DNA of 40,532 nucleotides from Phycisphaerales bacterium Planc_01 (GTDB lineage Bacteria > Planctomycetota > Phycisphaerae > Sedimentisphaerales > Anaerobacaceae). The stretch is from the NCBI GenBank assembly GCA_001603075.1, contig LVBB01000124.1, positions 1-40,532 of the forward strand, written 5' to 3'. The translations under genes and the position numbers were made by a program. Shown here piece by piece: positions 17,607 through 26,828 of this stretch. The notes below the pieces were generated by a model. The model made no database searches and was not told the origin of the DNA. It worked only from the letters and a program-made list of their open reading frames with translations. Position 1 is the stretch's first letter. Every line of letters begins with the position of its first letter.

Positions 17607-18580
17607 CACGACTGGCCTACATCCTGGCGGCCAGCCACTCGGGCTCGACGCTGCTGAGCATGCTGCTCGGCTCGCATCCTCAGATCGCCACGATCGGTGA
17701 GATGAACCTCTCGCCCCAGGCGATGGGAGACCTCGACCGCTACCGCTGCTCCTGCGGGCAATTCATTCGCCAATGCGGATTCTGGCAGAGAGTGTCCGAG
17801 GCCATGCGCCGTCGCGGCGTGGCGTTCGATCTCGCCTGTGCCGGCACTGACTACCGAAGCGTACAGTCGCGATACGCCCAGCGTTTGCTCAAACCGATGC
17901 ATCGAAGCACGGCCCTTGAATGCATCCGCGATGTAAGCCTGTCGCTTTCTCGGGCGTGGCGCGCCGCATTGTCGGAGATTCACAGGCGAAATGCCGCTTT
18001 GGCATCGACGGTTGCCGAGCTTGCCGGTGCCCAAGTCGTCGTGGATTCCTCCAAGGTCGGTCTGCGGCTGAAGTACCTGCTGCGGAACCCCGAACTGGAC
18101 GTCAGGGTCATTCGCCTGATCCGCGACGGCCGGGCGGTGGCGCTGACCTACATGGACCCGGCCGGTTTTGCCGATGCCAGCGACCCGAGCAAGCGGGCCG
18201 GCGGCTCGGGCGGTGACCGAAAAGCTGAACGGCTTTCCATGCGCCAGGCCGCCTATGAATGGCGACGTTGCATGGAAGAGGCCCAGCACGTCCTGCAAGG
18301 CCTGGACCGGTTGCGATGGATCGAGGTCGGTTATGAGGATTACTGCCGTGAGCCCGAAGGTACACTGGACCGGCTGCATCGGTTCCTCGACATTGAACCC
18401 GGCCGGCAGCCGAAGGAATTTCGGTCGGTCGAGCAGCACGTCGTCGGCAATGGCATGCGCCTCGACACCACCTCCAAGATCCGCCTCGACGAACGCTGGC
18501 GAGAGATTCTGACCGAGCCCGACCTCGAGACATTTGACGCCGTCGCCGGCGAGATGAATCGCCGATACGGATATATATAG
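17597..18580 (+). CDS. Sulfotransferase family protein (first of two)
   Basis: This 327-aa PAPS-dependent sulfotransferase-like protein would move sulfate from 3'-phosphoadenylyl sulfate to a sugar hydroxyl. The 5'-phosphosulfate loop is SHSGSTLL (residues 13-20). The 3'-phosphate-binding motif is VIRLIRDGRAVALTY, and a conserved DSSKVGLRL segment precedes it. No signal peptide is seen. Two GTG codons can start it: 17597 (AGGAGG 4 nt upstream) and 17603 (GTGA overlap with the previous stop, 10-nt spacing). I chose the first. The upstream open frame overlaps the polymerase gene and is not used. Confidence 0.87.
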   Translation: MAVTRLAYILAASHSGSTLLSMLLGSHPQIATIGEMNLSPQAMGDLDRYRCSCGQFIRQCGFWQRVSEAMRRRGVAFDLACAGTDYRSVQSRYAQRLLKPMHRSTALECIRDVSLSLSRAWRAALSEIHRRNAALASTVAELAGAQVVVDSSKVGLRLKYLLRNPELDVRVIRLIRDGRAVALTYMDPAGFADASDPSKRAGGSGGDRKAERLSMRQAAYEWRRCMEEAQHVLQGLDRLRWIEVGYEDYCREPEGTLDRLHRFLDIEPGRQPKEFRSVEQHVVGNGMRLDTTSKIRLDERWREILTEPDLETFDAVAGEMNRRYGYI

Positions 18581-18598
18581 GCACCGAGACACCACTGC

Positions 18599-20242
18599 AT
18601 GACAAGTCCTTCCGCAACAGAAGCCCCCGCACCTCCGATTTCGAACGCTACCGAGCCCCCCGATCTGACCGGCCGCAGCCGCATGGCATGGAATGTCATC
18701 ATTAGCTGGGCCGGCCAGATGGTCTTCATCGTTGCGGGGTTCATCATGCCCCGCATGATCGACCGCAAACTCGGTCAGGAGACCCTGGGCATCTGGGATT
18801 TCTCCTGGTCCATGGTCGCTTACTTCGGGCTGATTCAGATGGGTGTTGGCTCGTCGGTCAGCCGCTATGTCGCCAAGTACCGCGCTCGCGGTCAAATCGA
18901 TTCGGTCAGCAGCATCGTCAGCTCGGTCATGTTCCTCCAGAGCGCCATGGCCTTGGTCATTCTGGTGTTGACGGGGTTACTCGCCTACGTGTTGCCTTCC
19001 TTCTGGGGCGAGCGCCTCGGCGACGGGATCGGCGATGCCCAAGTCGTCCTGTTGACCCTCGGGGCCAGCCTCGCGATCCAGATTGCTCTGGCAGCCTTCA
19101 CCGGCGTCATCACCGGCTGCCACCGCTGGGACATCCACAACTACATCAAGGCCGGTTGGCACGCAGCCACGCTTGTGGGTATGATCGTTGTGCTGCAACT
19201 GGGCCTCGGTATCCGTTCGCTTGCCTTAGTCAGTCTCATTGGCTTGGTTCTGACCGACCTCAATCATGTTGTCTGTGCTCTTGTGCTCTGCCGTGGTATG
19301 CAGGTGGGACTTCGCTTCGTTCGATTGGCCATGATTCGTGATGCATTCAGTTTCGGAGTCAAAACGCTCGCGCCGCGTCTAGCGAACCTGTTGCTCAACC
19401 AGACGTCTAGCATTCTTGTGGTCACGTACCTGGGGCCGGCGGCCCTGGCGCTGTACTCGCGACCGAGGTCTCTCGCCCAGCATACGCACATGCTGGTCAG
19501 CAAACTGTCCTTCGTCGTGATGCCAACTGCCAGCGCGATGCACTCGGCCAGCCGGCGCGAGGAACTGAGAGAACTACTCGTCAGCGCCACGCGGTACGCC
19601 GCCTGTATCAGCCTGCCACTAACGATCGGCTTGGCGATCATGGGCGGACCGCTGATGCTGCTATGGATGGGGCCGGAGTATGCCAACGGAACGCTGGTGG
19701 CGCTCGTGGCACTAGGCAATTTCGCTATGTTTACCCTTATGCCGGCGATGAGTCTCCTGACCGGTCTCAACGCCCATGGCCGACCCGGCATGGTCCATCT
19801 GTCGGCCGCCGTCTGCTCGGTTGGGCTCGTGATTCTAGCCTTGGGCCCATTGAAACTCGGCCTCGAAGGTGTTGCCCTAGCGGTGGGTCTGCCCCTGACC
19901 GCCGCCTATGGCGGGTACGTAGTCGTTCATACGTGCAAACGCGTGGAAATACCTTGGACGACATTCCTGGGCAGGAGTCTGGGCGTACCCATGCTGTGCA
20001 CAGTCCCGTTAGCGGCATGTCTTATTGCGTCTCGGTTGTTCATGTCCGCGCAACCTCTTCGTGCCCTGTGGCTGGGGAGCGTTAGTGGAGGAATTCTGCT
20101 GGCAATCGCCTACTGGCGCTATGTCTTGTCTGCGCAAGTGCGGCGCCACATACATGGGCGAGTGGGAATCAGGTATCCATTCTGTAGATTGTCCACAACT
20201 TCTCTTGGTGGTCACAAGGGACACAATGGCACCGGCGGGTGA
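18599..20242 (+). CDS. Wzx-like polysaccharide flippase
   Basis: This 547-aa multi-spanning membrane protein (about 12-14 helices) is of the oligosaccharide-flippase/MATE-like superfamily. It would move the undecaprenyl-linked repeat unit across the inner membrane to the polymerase. A soluble N-terminus of about 30 residues precedes the first helix (MAWNVIISWAGQMVFIVAGF). The pattern of long hydrophobic helices with short loops, and conserved small-residue stretches such as FSFGVKTLAPRLANLLLNQ, match the family. It lies 18 bp after the sulfotransferase gene. The 47 bp after it is the largest gap of the next stretch, and base composition changes there. Confidence 0.9.
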   Translation: MTSPSATEAPAPPISNATEPPDLTGRSRMAWNVIISWAGQMVFIVAGFIMPRMIDRKLGQETLGIWDFSWSMVAYFGLIQMGVGSSVSRYVAKYRARGQIDSVSSIVSSVMFLQSAMALVILVLTGLLAYVLPSFWGERLGDGIGDAQVVLLTLGASLAIQIALAAFTGVITGCHRWDIHNYIKAGWHAATLVGMIVVLQLGLGIRSLALVSLIGLVLTDLNHVVCALVLCRGMQVGLRFVRLAMIRDAFSFGVKTLAPRLANLLLNQTSSILVVTYLGPAALALYSRPRSLAQHTHMLVSKLSFVVMPTASAMHSASRREELRELLVSATRYAACISLPLTIGLAIMGGPLMLLWMGPEYANGTLVALVALGNFAMFTLMPAMSLLTGLNAHGRPGMVHLSAAVCSVGLVILALGPLKLGLEGVALAVGLPLTAAYGGYVVVHTCKRVEIPWTTFLGRSLGVPMLCTVPLAACLIASRLFMSAQPLRALWLGSVSGGILLAIAYWRYVLSAQVRRHIHGRVGIRYPFCRLSTTSLGGHKGHNGTGG

Positions 20243-20289
20243 CTTCTCTCGCCAGTGCGAGGCTAGCGTGAAGTAGCTGGAGACTGATA

Positions 20290-21015
20290 ATGGCCGAATA
20301 TGCCGCGAAGACTCGCTATCGGAGCCACGAAGCTCTGTCGTATGACAACAATAGAACACAGAGTTGTCTTAATCGGAGACGGTGGCAGGGCGAACTGAAA
20401 ACGATTGATGCCATTATGTCCGGTCTCCCATCCGGTTTGCATGTCCTGGATATTCCTTGCGGAACCGGACGATTCTTCCCTATTCTGGCTGAGCATGGGT
20501 GTTGTATTCACGGTGCCGATATCTCTCAGGACATGATCGACTGCATCCCTCCCTCCATTGTGGATCGCTGCCCGAACATTTCGCTTAGTACGGCTGATGC
20601 AACGAATCTTCGCTATCCAACGGGAAGTTTTGACTATGTCCTGTGCATGAGGTTCTTCAATATTGTTCCGGATGCCGTCCGCACGGCCGCATTGCAGGAG
20701 TTCTTCCGGGTCGCATCCAAAGGTGTTATCATTCAAGTACGGTTTCGGGGATTGATGGGGCCGCTTCTGGCGTTCTCGAATATGACTCGAAGGTTATTCC
20801 ACATGGCGAGGGCTCTGTTGTCGCCGGAGACGCCATCGTATGCGCCGCGTGCTAGTTCTATGCGTCCGAGTCTGAAGGAATTCAAGCTTATGGCTACCGC
20901 GTGCGGCCTCGACCTCGTACAGATATGCCCTATCTGGTGGGGGATAACCCTGAGTCCAATGACGGTGTGCCTTCTTCGGGCCAATCATGCAGGCAAAGGA
21001 GACCGGGGCAAATGA
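20290..21015 (+). CDS. Class I SAM-dependent methyltransferase
   Basis: This 241-aa cytoplasmic enzyme has motif I VLDIPCGTGRF (about 52-62), the acidic residue after beta-2 in GADISQDMID, and the later strand FDYVLCMRFFNIV, all typical of the Rossmann-like methyltransferases. It may methylate a sugar precursor of the EPS, but the substrate cannot be inferred from sequence. The ATG has GGAG at normal spacing. The stop overlaps the start of the second sulfotransferase. Base composition is lower in GC than its neighbours (hand counts of 60-base samples gave 45-57% against 62% in the flippase gene). Confidence 0.88.
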   Translation: MAEYAAKTRYRSHEALSYDNNRTQSCLNRRRWQGELKTIDAIMSGLPSGLHVLDIPCGTGRFFPILAEHGCCIHGADISQDMIDCIPPSIVDRCPNISLSTADATNLRYPTGSFDYVLCMRFFNIVPDAVRTAALQEFFRVASKGVIIQVRFRGLMGPLLAFSNMTRRLFHMARALLSPETPSYAPRASSMRPSLKEFKLMATACGLDLVQICPIWWGITLSPMTVCLLRANHAGKGDRGK

Positions 21016-22049
21016 CGTATCGGATGGAGACATCACTGCCCCCTTTATTCATTGTAGGCAGTATGCGCAGTGGAAAGACCCTGCTCAGACGTTTGATGCA
21101 GAGAGTATGGCCGCAGATTGTCTCGCTCACAGACGACGATTGTGAGAGTCGAACCTTCTGGCAATTCTATGGACTTCGAATTGGTGCCAGAGCCACTGGG
21201 ACATACTGCTATCCAGCCTATAGTTCGCAGGTCACTGATGGTGTGCGAGAGGCAATCCAGACACACGTGCAGCAGCGATCCAGAAATCGGTATTTGCTCG
21301 TCAATGACAATGCACATCTGATGAACAAGATCGGTTTTGTGGCACAATGCCTCCCGAAAAGCCGTTTTGTCCATGTTGTGCGGGATGTCATGGGCTTGGT
21401 GGCCTACGCCAAACGAGGTTTCCAGCGCGGCAATACCAGCAACGAGTCCTATCCGGCCTTTGTACATTACTGGCCTGACGGCGAACTAGCATGCTGGTAC
21501 ACTTTGAAGAACAACCTCAGATGGTGCTGGCCAACGCTAGGAACATGCCGAAGGATCACACGAGAGTTGTGTCAGACGGTTCATCTCAAAGATCGGACTG
21601 AGTACCGCTCGCCCTCAGTGCGACATGGACACATTGGCCTGCGAGCGTTTCTCAAAGATCACCCCGACCTTACGCGATACTACCCAGGGGCAGGCTTTGC
21701 CAGGCTACCCGAGGCATGGATATCTCAGAATCACGGTGTTCTCATGCAGTTCGATCACTTGGCCTCCGAACGTGTCGCCCGTGCGACGTACACTGAACTG
21801 GTGATGCGGCCGCGAGACACTGTCAAACGGATACTGGAATTTGTGGGCGTCCAGAACTGCGATTGCAGTGCTCTGCCGCAGACACTGAGTTGCACTGAAT
21901 TGGCGGCTTGGCAGGAGCTTCTCGATAGAGATGAACAGGATGTTGTTAGAGGCGTGATTCAGAATTATCAGAAGGAGTATGCGAGGCTATGTGACGCTTT
22001 TCAGCATCAGTTCATCAGTGAAAACGTCATGTCCAATACTCATTGCTGA
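21012..22049 (+). CDS. Sulfotransferase family protein (second)
   Basis: This 345-aa protein has the phosphosulfate-binding loop VGSMRSGKTLL (about 15-25) and the 3'-phosphate motif FVHVVRDVMGLVAYAK. The central part is divergent from the first sulfotransferase, so they are not recent duplicates. The ATG overlaps the methyltransferase stop (ATGA). Some frames extend the reading upstream, but they overlap the methyltransferase gene and are rejected. Two 60-base samples counted by hand gave 43% and 53% GC, below the local norm. It may sulfate a sugar, and together with the first one it implies a sulfated polymer. Confidence 0.8.
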   Translation: MTYRMETSLPPLFIVGSMRSGKTLLRRLMQRVWPQIVSLTDDDCESRTFWQFYGLRIGARATGTYCYPAYSSQVTDGVREAIQTHVQQRSRNRYLLVNDNAHLMNKIGFVAQCLPKSRFVHVVRDVMGLVAYAKRGFQRGNTSNESYPAFVHYWPDGELACWYTLKNNLRWCWPTLGTCRRITRELCQTVHLKDRTEYRSPSVRHGHIGLRAFLKDHPDLTRYYPGAGFARLPEAWISQNHGVLMQFDHLASERVARATYTELVMRPRDTVKRILEFVGVQNCDCSALPQTLSCTELAAWQELLDRDEQDVVRGVIQNYQKEYARLCDAFQHQFISENVMSNTHC

Positions 22050-22085
22050 TAGCGGCAAGTTACTGGGAGAGATGGCAAGCGAGAA

Positions 22086-23249
22086 ATGAAGACGCAGGTC
22101 ACTCTCATTCACTTCTGGGCGGGGTGTCCGAAATCGGCGAATTCGAAGTGGCAGCGGTTCCTGGCGGTCGTTCAGCGCTGTCACGAGGAAGGCTGGCGCA
22201 GCGTTCTCGTGCTGTCTCGAATGCCCGACGATGCGGCGCTGGTCGAGCCGTTCACCGAGGCGGGGTGCGAGATTGTGCTTCAGGCGCGTTCGCGCGGCAA
22301 CTTCGACGCGGCGAGCATCCGGCGAACGTTTCGACTGCTGCGACGTCTGAAATGTGACATCTTCCACTGCCACAACGACCATACAAGTCCTCTGCTTGGA
22401 GCGACTCTCGCCAGGGTTCCGGTGCGCATTTGGTCGAAGCTATCGATGTCATCGCACTATGAGACGGGTGAAGCACCGTCTGGTGTTCAGAGTCTGTGTC
22501 TCAGTAATCGGATTTCGTCCTGGTGCAGTCACAGTGTACTGGCGCTGACCGAGGCGGTCCGTCAGGAGTTCATCCGTCAAGGTGGCTCTGCTCGCAAGAC
22601 CGTCGTCGTGCCCGGCCCTGTCGATGTGGAGCGATTCACTGTGGCATCCGGTGATGGTGTGCGCGAGAAACTGGGCTTGACGGATTCTGACATAGTCCTT
22701 ACGGCAGTAGGCCACGCCGTGCCGGTCAAGGGCTGGGACATTCTGGTACGCGCTTTTGCGCAGTTAGCCGTTGACAGGTCCAACCTGCATCTGCTTCTGG
22801 TCGGCAGCACGAGCAGTCCGGAGGAGGCTGTATTTGCAGAAAGCCTCCGCTCCATGGCGACAAAAGCCGGCTGTGCCGACCGAGTGCATCTGCTGGGCCA
22901 TCGTCGCGACATTGCGGAGATTCTCAAGGCCAGCAGTATCTTCGTCTTCCCTTCCCGATCGGACGGCCAGGGTCTGGCCCTCGTCGAGGCTATGGCCGCA
23001 GGCCTGCCCTGTGTGGCAGCCACGGTGGGTGGTATCCCAGACGTTGCTACCGACGGCGAAAACGCCCTCCTGTTCGAAAGAGAGAATGTACAGGACCTGA
23101 CAAAGCGGTTGCGTAAGGCGATAGAGGATGAGCCGCTGCGAAGACAACTTGCGTTCGAAGCATCAAGACGGGCCGAGGCATTTGGCATGGAGGCATATGT
23201 CGATAAGGTTTTCACCTGCTACAGGTCTTCACTGAATGGCAGCAAATGA
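22086..23249 (+). CDS. Glycosyltransferase family 4 (GT4), first of four
   Basis: This 387-aa GT-B-fold retaining glycosyltransferase would add a sugar to the growing lipid-linked repeat unit in the cytoplasm. The C-terminal nucleotide-sugar-binding half shows SDGQGLALVEAMAAGLP, the usual E-x7-E region with Asp in the first position, and GGIPD. The mid-region VGHAVPVKGWDILVRAF matches the GT4 donor-site loop. It starts at an ATG 36 bp after the second sulfotransferase and ends overlapping the next GT4 by 4 bases. Sugar specificity is unknown. Confidence 0.92.
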   Translation: MKTQVTLIHFWAGCPKSANSKWQRFLAVVQRCHEEGWRSVLVLSRMPDDAALVEPFTEAGCEIVLQARSRGNFDAASIRRTFRLLRRLKCDIFHCHNDHTSPLLGATLARVPVRIWSKLSMSSHYETGEAPSGVQSLCLSNRISSWCSHSVLALTEAVRQEFIRQGGSARKTVVVPGPVDVERFTVASGDGVREKLGLTDSDIVLTAVGHAVPVKGWDILVRAFAQLAVDRSNLHLLLVGSTSSPEEAVFAESLRSMATKAGCADRVHLLGHRRDIAEILKASSIFVFPSRSDGQGLALVEAMAAGLPCVAATVGGIPDVATDGENALLFERENVQDLTKRLRKAIEDEPLRRQLAFEASRRAEAFGMEAYVDKVFTCYRSSLNGSK

Positions 23250-24418
23250 CTGAATACATTGCCTGCAACAGCGATCTTCGTCTGTGTCTTGTGGCGCATT
23301 TCGCGTATGGGGCGCTGGCGGGCGGCAATGGCGGGCATATCGGCGGCGTGGAGCGGCAGACGTCGTTAATGGCGAAGTGGCTGGCGGCCCGGGGGCACCG
23401 GGTCAGTCTCGTTACTTGGGATGAAGGCCAGCAAGACGGCGAGGTGATCGACGGCGTGCATGTATTCAAGCTGTGCCGCCAGGATGCGGGTTTGCCTGGG
23501 TTGCGGTTCTTCCGGCCTCGGTGGAGCAGTCTGAACGCGGCGATGAAACGAGCCGACGCCGATGTCTATTACCACAACTGCGGCGAGTATGTTACCGGTC
23601 AGGTGGCGATGTGGTGCCGCCGGCACGGCCGCAAGTTCATCTATTCGGTGGCGAACGATACCGACTGTGATGTGAGCCTTCCCGAGATGCATTCGCTTCG
23701 CGAGCGTATTCTGTATCGCTATGGCCTCAATCGCGCCGACTGCGTGATCGTGCAGACCTGCAGGCAGCAGGAGATGCTGCTTGAAGGGTTCGCACGCGAT
23801 TCGCTGGTCATTCCCATGCCGTGTCCGGGACCATCGGACGCGGAATACGCCGCCTGCAACCACAACCGCAATGGGTCGCAGCGGGCGCTCTGGATCGGTC
23901 GCATCTGTGAGCAGAAACGGCCGGACCGGCTGCTGGACTTGGCCCAGTTGTGCCCAGATGTCCACTTCGATCTGGTAGGTCCGGCTGCCAATAGCGAGTA
24001 TGCCCGCAAGGTGTGTGAGCGGGCGCGGACCCTGAAGAACGTGACCGTCCACGGTGCGGCCTCGCGAGATCGGGTAGCGGATTTCTACCGGCGGGCGAAG
24101 GTGATGTGTTGCACGTCCGACTTCGAGGGGTTTCCCAACACCTTCCTGGAGGCCTGGAGCTACGGTGTGCCGATTGTCTCAACAGTCGACCCGGACGGCC
24201 TGATTGCGGGCAAAGGTCTGGGGGCCGTGGGGACTGATGTCCCCCAACTGGCGGCCGGCATTCAGGGGCTTCTGGCATCGTCGCAGCAGTGGCGGAGGGC
24301 ATCGCAGACCTCGCGCGAGTATTTTGCGGCAAACCATGCGATAGACGAGGCGATGGCCCGGTTCGAGCGCGTCTTCTGTGAAGTTGCCGATTCGAGTGTC
24401 AGGAGAACTCGGACTTGA
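23246..24418 (+). CDS. Glycosyltransferase family 4 (GT4), second of four
   Basis: This 390-aa GT-B glycosyltransferase has the donor-site hinge ALWIGRICEQKRPDRLLDLA in the middle and the E-x7-E motif in FEGFPNTFLEAWSYGVP. The N-terminal half contains GGHIGGVERQTSLMAKWLAARGH, typical of the acceptor domain. The ATG overlaps the previous stop (ATGA), so the genes are translationally coupled. The donor sugar is unknown. Confidence 0.92.
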   Translation: MTEYIACNSDLRLCLVAHFAYGALAGGNGGHIGGVERQTSLMAKWLAARGHRVSLVTWDEGQQDGEVIDGVHVFKLCRQDAGLPGLRFFRPRWSSLNAAMKRADADVYYHNCGEYVTGQVAMWCRRHGRKFIYSVANDTDCDVSLPEMHSLRERILYRYGLNRADCVIVQTCRQQEMLLEGFARDSLVIPMPCPGPSDAEYAACNHNRNGSQRALWIGRICEQKRPDRLLDLAQLCPDVHFDLVGPAANSEYARKVCERARTLKNVTVHGAASRDRVADFYRRAKVMCCTSDFEGFPNTFLEAWSYGVPIVSTVDPDGLIAGKGLGAVGTDVPQLAAGIQGLLASSQQWRRASQTSREYFAANHAIDEAMARFERVFCEVADSSVRRTRT

Positions 24419-25554
24419 AGCTGGCCTTTGCGACATCTTTTCCGGACGATCCGGCGGCGCCGGCGGGGGGCGTCGAGGCCGTCAGCGTCAATCTTGTCGA
24501 AGCTCTGGCCGCTGGCGGCGATCTTGACATTGATGTGGTGACCACAGACCGTCGTTGTCGCTGTGCCCGTGTGGAGCCGTGGAACGGCGTGCGCGTTCAT
24601 CGGCTGCCGTGGGCTGGCGGGAGCATGCTGCGAAACGCCATTGGGCCGGGGCGAGGGCAGGTGCAGAGCTACCTGCGCGACCTTGAGCCGGACGTGATTC
24701 ATGCGCACGATACCTATGGTCTCGTGGTCCAGGGGATGCCTATCCCGCGCGTGTTCACCATTCACGGGTTCATCCATGGCGATACGCTCGTCTCCGGGGA
24801 GCGATTCGCACGATTGCGGTCGTGGATCTGGCGTCGGGTCGAGACGGTCGGGTGGGCGGATCAGCCACACATCATCTCGATCAGTCCGTATGTACGGGAG
24901 CGCCTGCGCGGGATTGCCACCGGCGTCATTCACGATATTGACAACCCGATCGCAGAACGGTTCTTCGATGTCGCCCAAGCGGGGCGACATCTCACCATTT
25001 TCAGCGCCGCTGTGGTGACGCCTCGCAAGAATACCCTTGCCTTGGTGGATGCCGTGGCGGAATTGACTGCCGGCGGGATCGACTGCGAACTCCGCCTGGC
25101 CGGTTCTCTCGGCGACGAGACCTACGTCCGGCAGGTGCGGCAGAGGATTCAGGAGGGCGGGTTGGAACCACGTGTTTCGTTGCTCGGGAAGATCGGCACG
25201 GAACAGGTTCTCCGGGAGTTGGCTGCAACAAGCGTATTCGCGCTGGTCTCTCTGGAGGAGAACTCGCCGATGGGGATCGAGGAGGCGATGGCGGCGGGGG
25301 TGCCGGTGGTGACGTCGAATCGCTGCGGGATGCCGTACATGGTTCGTGACGGCGAATCGGGCTTTCTGGTCGATGCGAACGATCCGCACGACATCGCGCG
25401 ACGGCTGAGGCAACTGCTGGAGAGCGACGAACTGCGGCGATCGATGGGGGCCAAGGGCAAGGAGATCGCGCTCGATCGCTTCCATCCGGCCAAAGTAGCT
25501 GCCCGGACGCGCGAGGTTTATCTCCAGGCCATTGAGGATTTCCACCGGAAATGA
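24415..25554 (+). CDS. Glycosyltransferase family 4 (GT4), third of four
   Basis: This 379-aa GT-B glycosyltransferase begins GGVEAVSVNLVEALA in the acceptor domain, has HAHDTYGLV and a C-terminal E-x7-E motif in EENSPMGIEEAMAAGVP followed by GMPYMV. The start is a TTG overlapping the preceding stop (TTGA), with AGGAG 9 nt upstream. It is one of three non-ATG starts in the window with a clear ribosome-binding site. The donor sugar is unknown. Confidence 0.92.
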   Translation: MKLAFATSFPDDPAAPAGGVEAVSVNLVEALAAGGDLDIDVVTTDRRCRCARVEPWNGVRVHRLPWAGGSMLRNAIGPGRGQVQSYLRDLEPDVIHAHDTYGLVVQGMPIPRVFTIHGFIHGDTLVSGERFARLRSWIWRRVETVGWADQPHIISISPYVRERLRGIATGVIHDIDNPIAERFFDVAQAGRHLTIFSAAVVTPRKNTLALVDAVAELTAGGIDCELRLAGSLGDETYVRQVRQRIQEGGLEPRVSLLGKIGTEQVLRELAATSVFALVSLEENSPMGIEEAMAAGVPVVTSNRCGMPYMVRDGESGFLVDANDPHDIARRLRQLLESDELRRSMGAKGKEIALDRFHPAKVAARTREVYLQAIEDFHRK

Positions 25555-26828
25555 TCCTGGATCAAGCGCCAGAGATGAAGACAAGCCAGCGAACGGATGC
25601 GTCGGTACAACTGCGGGCGGTGCCGTATCCGTATCGGGCGATGCTGGCGATCTGCAGCGATCTGGATGAGACGCCGGATCGGCATGTGTATTGGGAGATC
25701 GTGCGGTTTCTCAATACGACGGCCGAGACGGCGATGGGACCCGGTGTCGGGCTCGAGGTCGGCAATACGATCTATTTTGATATGCCGCCGGACCAATTCG
25801 CATATTGGAACACAGACGACGCTGGCCGGGAGATGATTCGCGCGCTGATCCGCAGCGGGCATGTCGATTGCCTGCACTCCTACGGCGATCTGGCTACAAC
25901 GCGCGAACATGCAGCGAGGGCGTTGGATGAGTTGGCACGGCATGATTGCAGGCTCCAGGTCTGGGTCGATCATGGCACGGCAGCGACGAATTTCGATCCG
26001 GACATCATGCAGGGCCATGGCGATGAGGTCGGTCACGAGGCCTATCACGCTGATCTGACGACCGACTACGGCATCCAATACGTCTGGCGCGGACGGGTCA
26101 CGAGCACGATCGGACAGGATGTTCGTCCCCGCTTGCGCGGCATCTTCGATGGCGCACATCCAGTCGCATCCGGACGGACGCTCCTGAAGGAGGCGGCCAA
26201 GCACAGGCTCGCCCGTGCAGGCAACGCGAAATACGCGATGCACGGTCCGAATGAGACGCTCCGTCATGCGACGCTGCGAGATGGCAGGGGCGTGTATGAA
26301 TTCATGCGGTGCAACCCGCACTGGGGCGGCGTCAGTTCGTGCGACCAGGGTCGCCATATTGGCAAAGTGCTGACGCCCGATATGTTGGATCACCTGATCG
26401 AACGAGAGGGCACCTGTGTGCTCTACACGCACTTGGGCAAGGTTGATGATCCTCGTATGCCGTTTGGTGAAGATGCCGTGCGGGCGTTCCATCGGCTGGC
26501 GGATGCGTTTCACAGCGGTCAGATTCTTGTGACGACAACGCGCCGCCTGCTGGGGTACCGACGTGCCGTTCGGGAGATCGATGTGGGCAGTGTGATCGAT
26601 GACAAAGGTCTGCATATCGAGGTCACGACAAAGGCGGGCACGGCATCCAGCGCTGCGCTGCCTGCCGCTGATCTGGCCGGACTGACGTTCTACGTTCCCG
26701 ACCCGACCAGGACGCATATGACCGTTGCCGGCGTGGCTGTGCCGAACCTCAAACGCAACGCATCCGACCACACAGGGCAGGCCAGCGTTTCACTGCCTTG
26801 GCCCTCACTGGAGTTTCCAACACGATGA
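25551..26828 (+). CDS. Deacetylase-like protein of the EPS cluster
   Basis: This 425-aa protein has NodB-like elements: AICSDLDET (Asp37, Asp39) at the end of the first strand, then DCLHSYGD and QVWVDHG, placed where metal-binding residues sit in polysaccharide deacetylases. It is not a close match to the first deacetylase-like protein in the locus. The C-terminal 100 residues form a separate small beta-rich domain. No signal peptide is present. The ATG overlaps the preceding GT4 stop (ATGA), and its own stop overlaps the next GT4. A Met eight codons later is a weaker alternative. Function as deacetylase or related hydrolase is inferred. Confidence 0.65.
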   Translation: MILDQAPEMKTSQRTDASVQLRAVPYPYRAMLAICSDLDETPDRHVYWEIVRFLNTTAETAMGPGVGLEVGNTIYFDMPPDQFAYWNTDDAGREMIRALIRSGHVDCLHSYGDLATTREHAARALDELARHDCRLQVWVDHGTAATNFDPDIMQGHGDEVGHEAYHADLTTDYGIQYVWRGRVTSTIGQDVRPRLRGIFDGAHPVASGRTLLKEAAKHRLARAGNAKYAMHGPNETLRHATLRDGRGVYEFMRCNPHWGGVSSCDQGRHIGKVLTPDMLDHLIEREGTCVLYTHLGKVDDPRMPFGEDAVRAFHRLADAFHSGQILVTTTRRLLGYRRAVREIDVGSVIDDKGLHIEVTTKAGTASSAALPAADLAGLTFYVPDPTRTHMTVAGVAVPNLKRNASDHTGQASVSLPWPSLEFPTR

